From DATNPH01 sp036703315 (lineage in GTDB: Bacteria > Cyanobacteriota > Cyanobacteriia > Cyanobacteriales > Coleofasciculaceae): DNA of 45,709 bases. The notes under the pieces were generated by a model. It saw nothing but the letters and a program-made list of their open reading frames with translations. It made no database searches and had not been told where the DNA came from. Positions 42,166 to 45,709 of this stretch are shown one piece after another; within the stretch, counting starts at the first letter, position 1, and every line of letters starts with the position of its first letter. The stretch is from assembly GCA_036703315.1 (NCBI GenBank), contig DATNPH010000137.1:1-45709 (forward strand), written 5' to 3'. The position numbers and the translations under genes are program-made.

Positions 42166-44616
42166 ATGATGAGTATCCCTGAAGCGATCGCGATCGCCCT
42201 ACAGTCCTACCAAACTGGTAACCTATCTCAGGCAGAATTGACCTGCCAGCAAATTCTTCAGCAACAACCCAATAATACTGACGCTCTACAATTGCTCGGT
42301 GTGATGGCTCATCAGATTGGCAAACTACAGGAAGCCATTTTCTACTATCAGCAGTTGATTGCTCTCAGACCAGACCAGGCTGAAACCTACTACTATCTAG
42401 GTGCTGCTTTAGACCAGCAAGGTCAGCTCGAACAAGCCATAGTCTACTATCAACAAGCTCTAGCCCTCAAGCCAGATTACACCGATGTCCATTACGACCT
42501 AGCCAATGCCTTCAAGCAGCAAGGTAATCTGTCAGCTGCCATTAAGCATTATCAGCAATCTCTATCGCTCAATCCCAACGATGCTGAGGTTCACGGAAAC
42601 TTAGCTAATGCTCTCCTAGAACAAGGTCAATTCGAGGCAGCCATTACACACTACCATCAGGTAATCGCCCTCAAACCGCATGTTCCTGGAGTTTACTACA
42701 ATCTGGGCAATGCCTATAGGCAGCAAGGTCAAATCGACACAGCCATTACTAACTATCGGTGGGCTTTAGTTCTTGACCCCAGCTATATGGATGCCTGTCT
42801 TCAGCTAGCGGCATCCCTGCACTCTTCAGGTCAGCAGGAAGAAGCAATTTTCTATTACCAGCAGGCAATTTTCCTAAATCCAAACTCTTGTGATGCTTAC
42901 TACAAACTGGGCAATATTCTTGTAGAAGTGGATAGACAGGCTGAAGCGATCGCCTCTTATCAAAAGGCTCTTGCTCTAGAGCCACAATTATTGTCTGCCT
43001 ACTTTGGTCTGGGCAGAGCTTTAATTAATCAGTTTCAGTTTGAGGAAGCCTCCGCTTGCTTCCAACAGGCTCTAACTTTTCATCCAGATCATCCGGAAGC
43101 CTACTACAATTTGGCGGTAGCATTGGCGAACCAGAATAAACTAGACCAGGCAATTGGCTATTTCCAAAAAGCCCTGCAACTCAATCCAGATTTTGTTGAA
43201 GCGTACTGGCATAACCAGCTGATCTTACCTGTCGTATACGAGACCCAAGAGCAGATTCAGTTCTGGCGTCAGCGTTTTTGCCGAAAACTCAAGGACTTGA
43301 TTCAACAAACTGCTTTAAATACATCTGTAGGGAAAAAGCAGGCATTGAGGGGCTTTCTAAAAAGTCCAACTATCTTCTACCTTAACTATCAGGGTCTTAA
43401 TGATCGGGGAGTACAACGAAAGTACGGAAAGTTTATCCATCAGGTGATAACCGCCAACTATCCCCAGTGGGCTAGTTCACTACCCATGCCTGCGCTTAGT
43501 AACGCTGGAAAGATACGGGTTGGATATATTTCAGCTCATCTAAGGGAACATAGTGTTGCCAAAACAACCCTTGGCTGGCTCAAAAACTGTGATAGAGAAA
43601 AATTTGAAATTTATTCCTACCATATCGATAACAGAACAGATTTTATAACTCAAGAGTTTCGCTCTTGTAGTGATAGTTTCCATCATATCTATGGCAGCCT
43701 GGATGCAGTTTGTGAAAAGGTAATAGTTGACAAGCTGCATATCCTAGTTTTTACAGACATTGGTATGGTTCCCCGGACAACCCAAATAGCAGGATTACGT
43801 CTGGCACCTGTCCAATGTACCACTTGGGGACATCCGGTTACTTCGGGTTTCCCGACCATTGATTACTTTTTGTCGAGTGATTTAATGGAACCAGAACAAG
43901 CCCAATCAAACTATAGTGAGAAATTAGTTCGTCTACCCAATATTGGGGTTTGTTATGAAAAACCTTTGGTTCCTCAATTAACAAAAAATCGTTCATCTTT
44001 TCAGTTGCGTGAGGATGCTGTCGTTTATCTATGCTGTCAATCTTTATTTAAGTACCTTCCTCAGTTTGACTTTATCTTTGCTCAAATCGCGCAACATGTC
44101 CCTCAGGTGCAATTTGTCTTCATTTCTTCTCATAGCACGGCAATTACTGCACAATTTAAAGTCCGTCTAAAGCATAGTTTTGCTGAATTAGGTTTGAATA
44201 GTGAAGATTATTGTTTGTTTGTACCTGGACTGGAGCGAGTTGATTTCTTCAATCTCAATTTAGTTTCAGATATTTTTCTGGATACCTTTAGTTGGTCAGG
44301 TTGTAATACAACCCTGGAAGCGATCGCCTGTGGTTTGCCTGTTGTCACCTGTCCAGGAGAATTTATGCGCTCTCGTCACTCCTATGCGATTTTGAAGATG
44401 ATGGGGATAACAGAGACGATCGCTACTGATGAGGCTGAGTATATTGAAATAGCTGTACGGTTGGCTCTAGAGCCGGGCTGGCGGCAGCAGATTGTGCAAA
44501 AAATCTATGAGCGTCAAAGCTGGCTTTATGATGACAAAACCTGTGTCGCTGCCTTAGAGTCCTTCTACCAACAGGTAGTCCAAGAGCAACTCAGGGCAAA
44601 AACAGAAATGGTATGA
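42166..44616 (+). CDS. TPR-SPINDLY protein, O-GlcNAc-transferase-like glycosyltransferase, paralog 2
   Basis: An 816-residue tandem paralog of the preceding gene, similar along its whole length. The TPR region again has AIVYYQQALALKPDYTD-type units. The catalytic part reads RVGYISAHLREHSVAKTTLG, LHILVFTDIGMVPRTTQIAG, RLAPVQCTTWGHPVTSGFP and DIFLDTFSWSGCNTTLEAI. Differences include a Gly-to-Cys change in the SWSGxNTT loop and several TPR positions. The loop is close to the nucleotide-sugar site of GT41, so donor choice or activity could differ between the copies. ATG 42166 aligns with the start of paralog 1. Confidence 0.9.
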   Translation: MMSIPEAIAIALQSYQTGNLSQAELTCQQILQQQPNNTDALQLLGVMAHQIGKLQEAIFYYQQLIALRPDQAETYYYLGAALDQQGQLEQAIVYYQQALALKPDYTDVHYDLANAFKQQGNLSAAIKHYQQSLSLNPNDAEVHGNLANALLEQGQFEAAITHYHQVIALKPHVPGVYYNLGNAYRQQGQIDTAITNYRWALVLDPSYMDACLQLAASLHSSGQQEEAIFYYQQAIFLNPNSCDAYYKLGNILVEVDRQAEAIASYQKALALEPQLLSAYFGLGRALINQFQFEEASACFQQALTFHPDHPEAYYNLAVALANQNKLDQAIGYFQKALQLNPDFVEAYWHNQLILPVVYETQEQIQFWRQRFCRKLKDLIQQTALNTSVGKKQALRGFLKSPTIFYLNYQGLNDRGVQRKYGKFIHQVITANYPQWASSLPMPALSNAGKIRVGYISAHLREHSVAKTTLGWLKNCDREKFEIYSYHIDNRTDFITQEFRSCSDSFHHIYGSLDAVCEKVIVDKLHILVFTDIGMVPRTTQIAGLRLAPVQCTTWGHPVTSGFPTIDYFLSSDLMEPEQAQSNYSEKLVRLPNIGVCYEKPLVPQLTKNRSSFQLREDAVVYLCCQSLFKYLPQFDFIFAQIAQHVPQVQFVFISSHSTAITAQFKVRLKHSFAELGLNSEDYCLFVPGLERVDFFNLNLVSDIFLDTFSWSGCNTTLEAIACGLPVVTCPGEFMRSRHSYAILKMMGITETIATDEAEYIEIAVRLALEPGWRQQIVQKIYERQSWLYDDKTCVAALESFYQQVVQEQLRAKTEMV

Positions 44617-44627
44617 GTAAGGCACTT

Positions 44628-45647
44628 TTAGCCATTAGCCATGCTCAAAATAGCATCTAGCAATACATCACTCCCAAACCGCACTGGGTCAGTACAAGGT
44701 AATCCTGTTTCACTTTTAGCCTGTTCGATCGCCTGCTGAGCACTAAGATCATCCAAATGAGCCGTGTTAAGAGCGATCGCACAAACCTGCACAGGAGCAA
44801 ACGATCCTCCAGCCGCCGCAACAGTTTCGTACACCTGCACCACATTTGGCAGGGGGGGAATTGGAACGTCGGGGTATCTCCGTATGTGGGTTTGTCCGGC
44901 TCGGTGTACTAATACTAGATGAGTTGGCTGACTGCCTCGTAGTAGGGGTAATGTCGCTGTTGAAGCTGGATTTTGCAGGGAACCTTGCCCCTCAACGTGC
45001 ACAATGTCGTAATCATTGCCAAATTGCATCACCATCTGCTCCACGGCACCTGCCGCAAAATCAACTCGAATGGCATCGAGGGGAATGCCACTGCCGGAAA
45101 TCATGATGCCAGTCTGACCACTGGCAAGGAATTTGGAGCGCAGTCCTCGATTGAGGGAAGCTCGGTTTAGCTCTAGACTGGTTGACATCTTGCCTACCGA
45201 CATATCAGTACCAACCGTCAACACGCGCAGACAAGACAAGCGCCGCGCCTGACCCGTCCCGACTGGCAAGTTCTGTGGCTCTTTTCGTACATCCCAGAGC
45301 CATTGCCCTGGTTTGAGGAGCGCGTTCAGTTCTGGGTCGTTGTTAAGCTGTGCGTGCAGACCGTTAACAATGGACAGTCCAGAGGCGATCGCAACTTTAA
45401 CCTCCTGCCGCCAGTCCTCTGGTAACTCCCCGCCCAATCTGGCAATTCCGATCGCCAGTACATCCGGTTGATACTTCAGCACCTCTTCTACTGAAGCAAC
45501 AATCGGCACTTGCCGTGGAATGCCTGTTAGTTCAACCAGAGACTCCCCAGCGCACTCGCGATCAATCACGGGTGCGATTCGTTCAGCCGAAATCCACAAG
45601 GAGGGATGGCTGGCTTCTTCAGAGTAACCTTCGGGTAGAGTTCGCAC
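44628..45647 (-). CDS. DUF1611 / DgcN-family protein
   Basis: A 339-residue protein of the DUF1611 family, whose characterised members (DgcN) acetylate D-glutamate in a D-Glu catabolic route. The N-terminal part contains PVIDRECAGESLVELTGIPR. The C-terminal P-loop-like domain has RVLTVGTDMSVGKMSTSLEL, FLASGQTGIMISGSGIPLD and DYDIVHVEGQGSLQNPAST. HLVLVHRAGQTHIRRYPDVP follows. The usual partner, an L-Ala-D/L-Glu epimerase (dgcA), would lie outside the window if present. The GTG start at 45647 gives an N-terminus that looks diverged from the family's usual LLRY segment, so an upstream start or small change is possible. Catalytic activity is inferred from the family only. Confidence 0.82.
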   Translation of the reverse strand: MRTLPEGYSEEASHPSLWISAERIAPVIDRECAGESLVELTGIPRQVPIVASVEEVLKYQPDVLAIGIARLGGELPEDWRQEVKVAIASGLSIVNGLHAQLNNDPELNALLKPGQWLWDVRKEPQNLPVGTGQARRLSCLRVLTVGTDMSVGKMSTSLELNRASLNRGLRSKFLASGQTGIMISGSGIPLDAIRVDFAAGAVEQMVMQFGNDYDIVHVEGQGSLQNPASTATLPLLRGSQPTHLVLVHRAGQTHIRRYPDVPIPPLPNVVQVYETVAAAGGSFAPVQVCAIALNTAHLDDLSAQQAIEQAKSETGLPCTDPVRFGSDVLLDAILSMANG

Positions 45648-45709
45648 TTAAATCCTCTGGAGATGACAACTTGATATCCATACAGGTGAGGTAATCTAAC
45701 TGAGCGCAA

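Overview
This 45.7 kb window comes from a cyanobacterium. The HIP1 octamer GCGATCGC recurs throughout. Short tandem heptamer repeats sit between genes. Several families are typical of cyanobacteria: ferredoxin-dependent sulfite reductase, tandem TPR/SPINDLY glycosyltransferases, WD40-STAND NTPases, Uma2 nucleases and multi-PAS histidine kinases. A fraC-fraD-fraE operon (septal-junction and filament-integrity genes) points to a filamentous species. I see no phage, conjugative or CRISPR locus. Gene spacing is loose, and several decayed genes and small repeat elements lie in the gaps.

Left part (1-9.8 kb). The window opens inside a penicillin-binding protein 2 gene. A decayed Hpt-domain remnant follows, directly in front of an intact REC-GGDEF diguanylate cyclase. 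Next come a small outer-membrane-barrel-like protein, a small cyanobacterial hypothetical, and ferredoxin-sulfite reductase with an unusual C-terminal ribbon-helix-helix-like tail. A frameshifted rhodanese pseudogene lies antisense just after it. A GAF-LuxR regulator and a GAF histidine kinase with an AHQ rather than AHE H-box follow.

Middle (9.9-22.1 kb). A tight four-gene operon encodes a DUF4178 protein, a spermidine-synthase-like protein fused to a membrane tail, a FemAB-like aminoacyltransferase and a double DUF350 membrane protein. Stop and start codons touch or overlap. This is the best candidate for an under-described system, and I infer a role in polyamine or cell-envelope modification. 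After it come a Uma2 nuclease, a truncated small gene, a giant 8xPAS-GAF histidine kinase, a small membrane protein flanked by palindromic repeats, and a DUF4352 lipoprotein.

Right part (22.3-45.7 kb). The minus-strand operon fraC-fraD-fraE runs into larE. Then come a fused double CobO-type adenosyltransferase, a small secreted protein, and two tandem sedolisin-like secreted proteases in which the subtilisin His position is Glu. Four 11-bp direct repeats lie upstream of the second protease. A large NB-ARC protein with 14 WD40 repeats (two propellers) has a G/C-run insertion in one blade. After it are a Cys-rich small protein, a DUF2809 membrane protein, a MITE with target-site duplication touching the start codon of a transaldolase-like gene, a repeat-rich lipoprotein, two tandem TPR-SPINDLY (O-GlcNAc-transferase-like) genes, and a DUF1611/DgcN-family gene at the right end.
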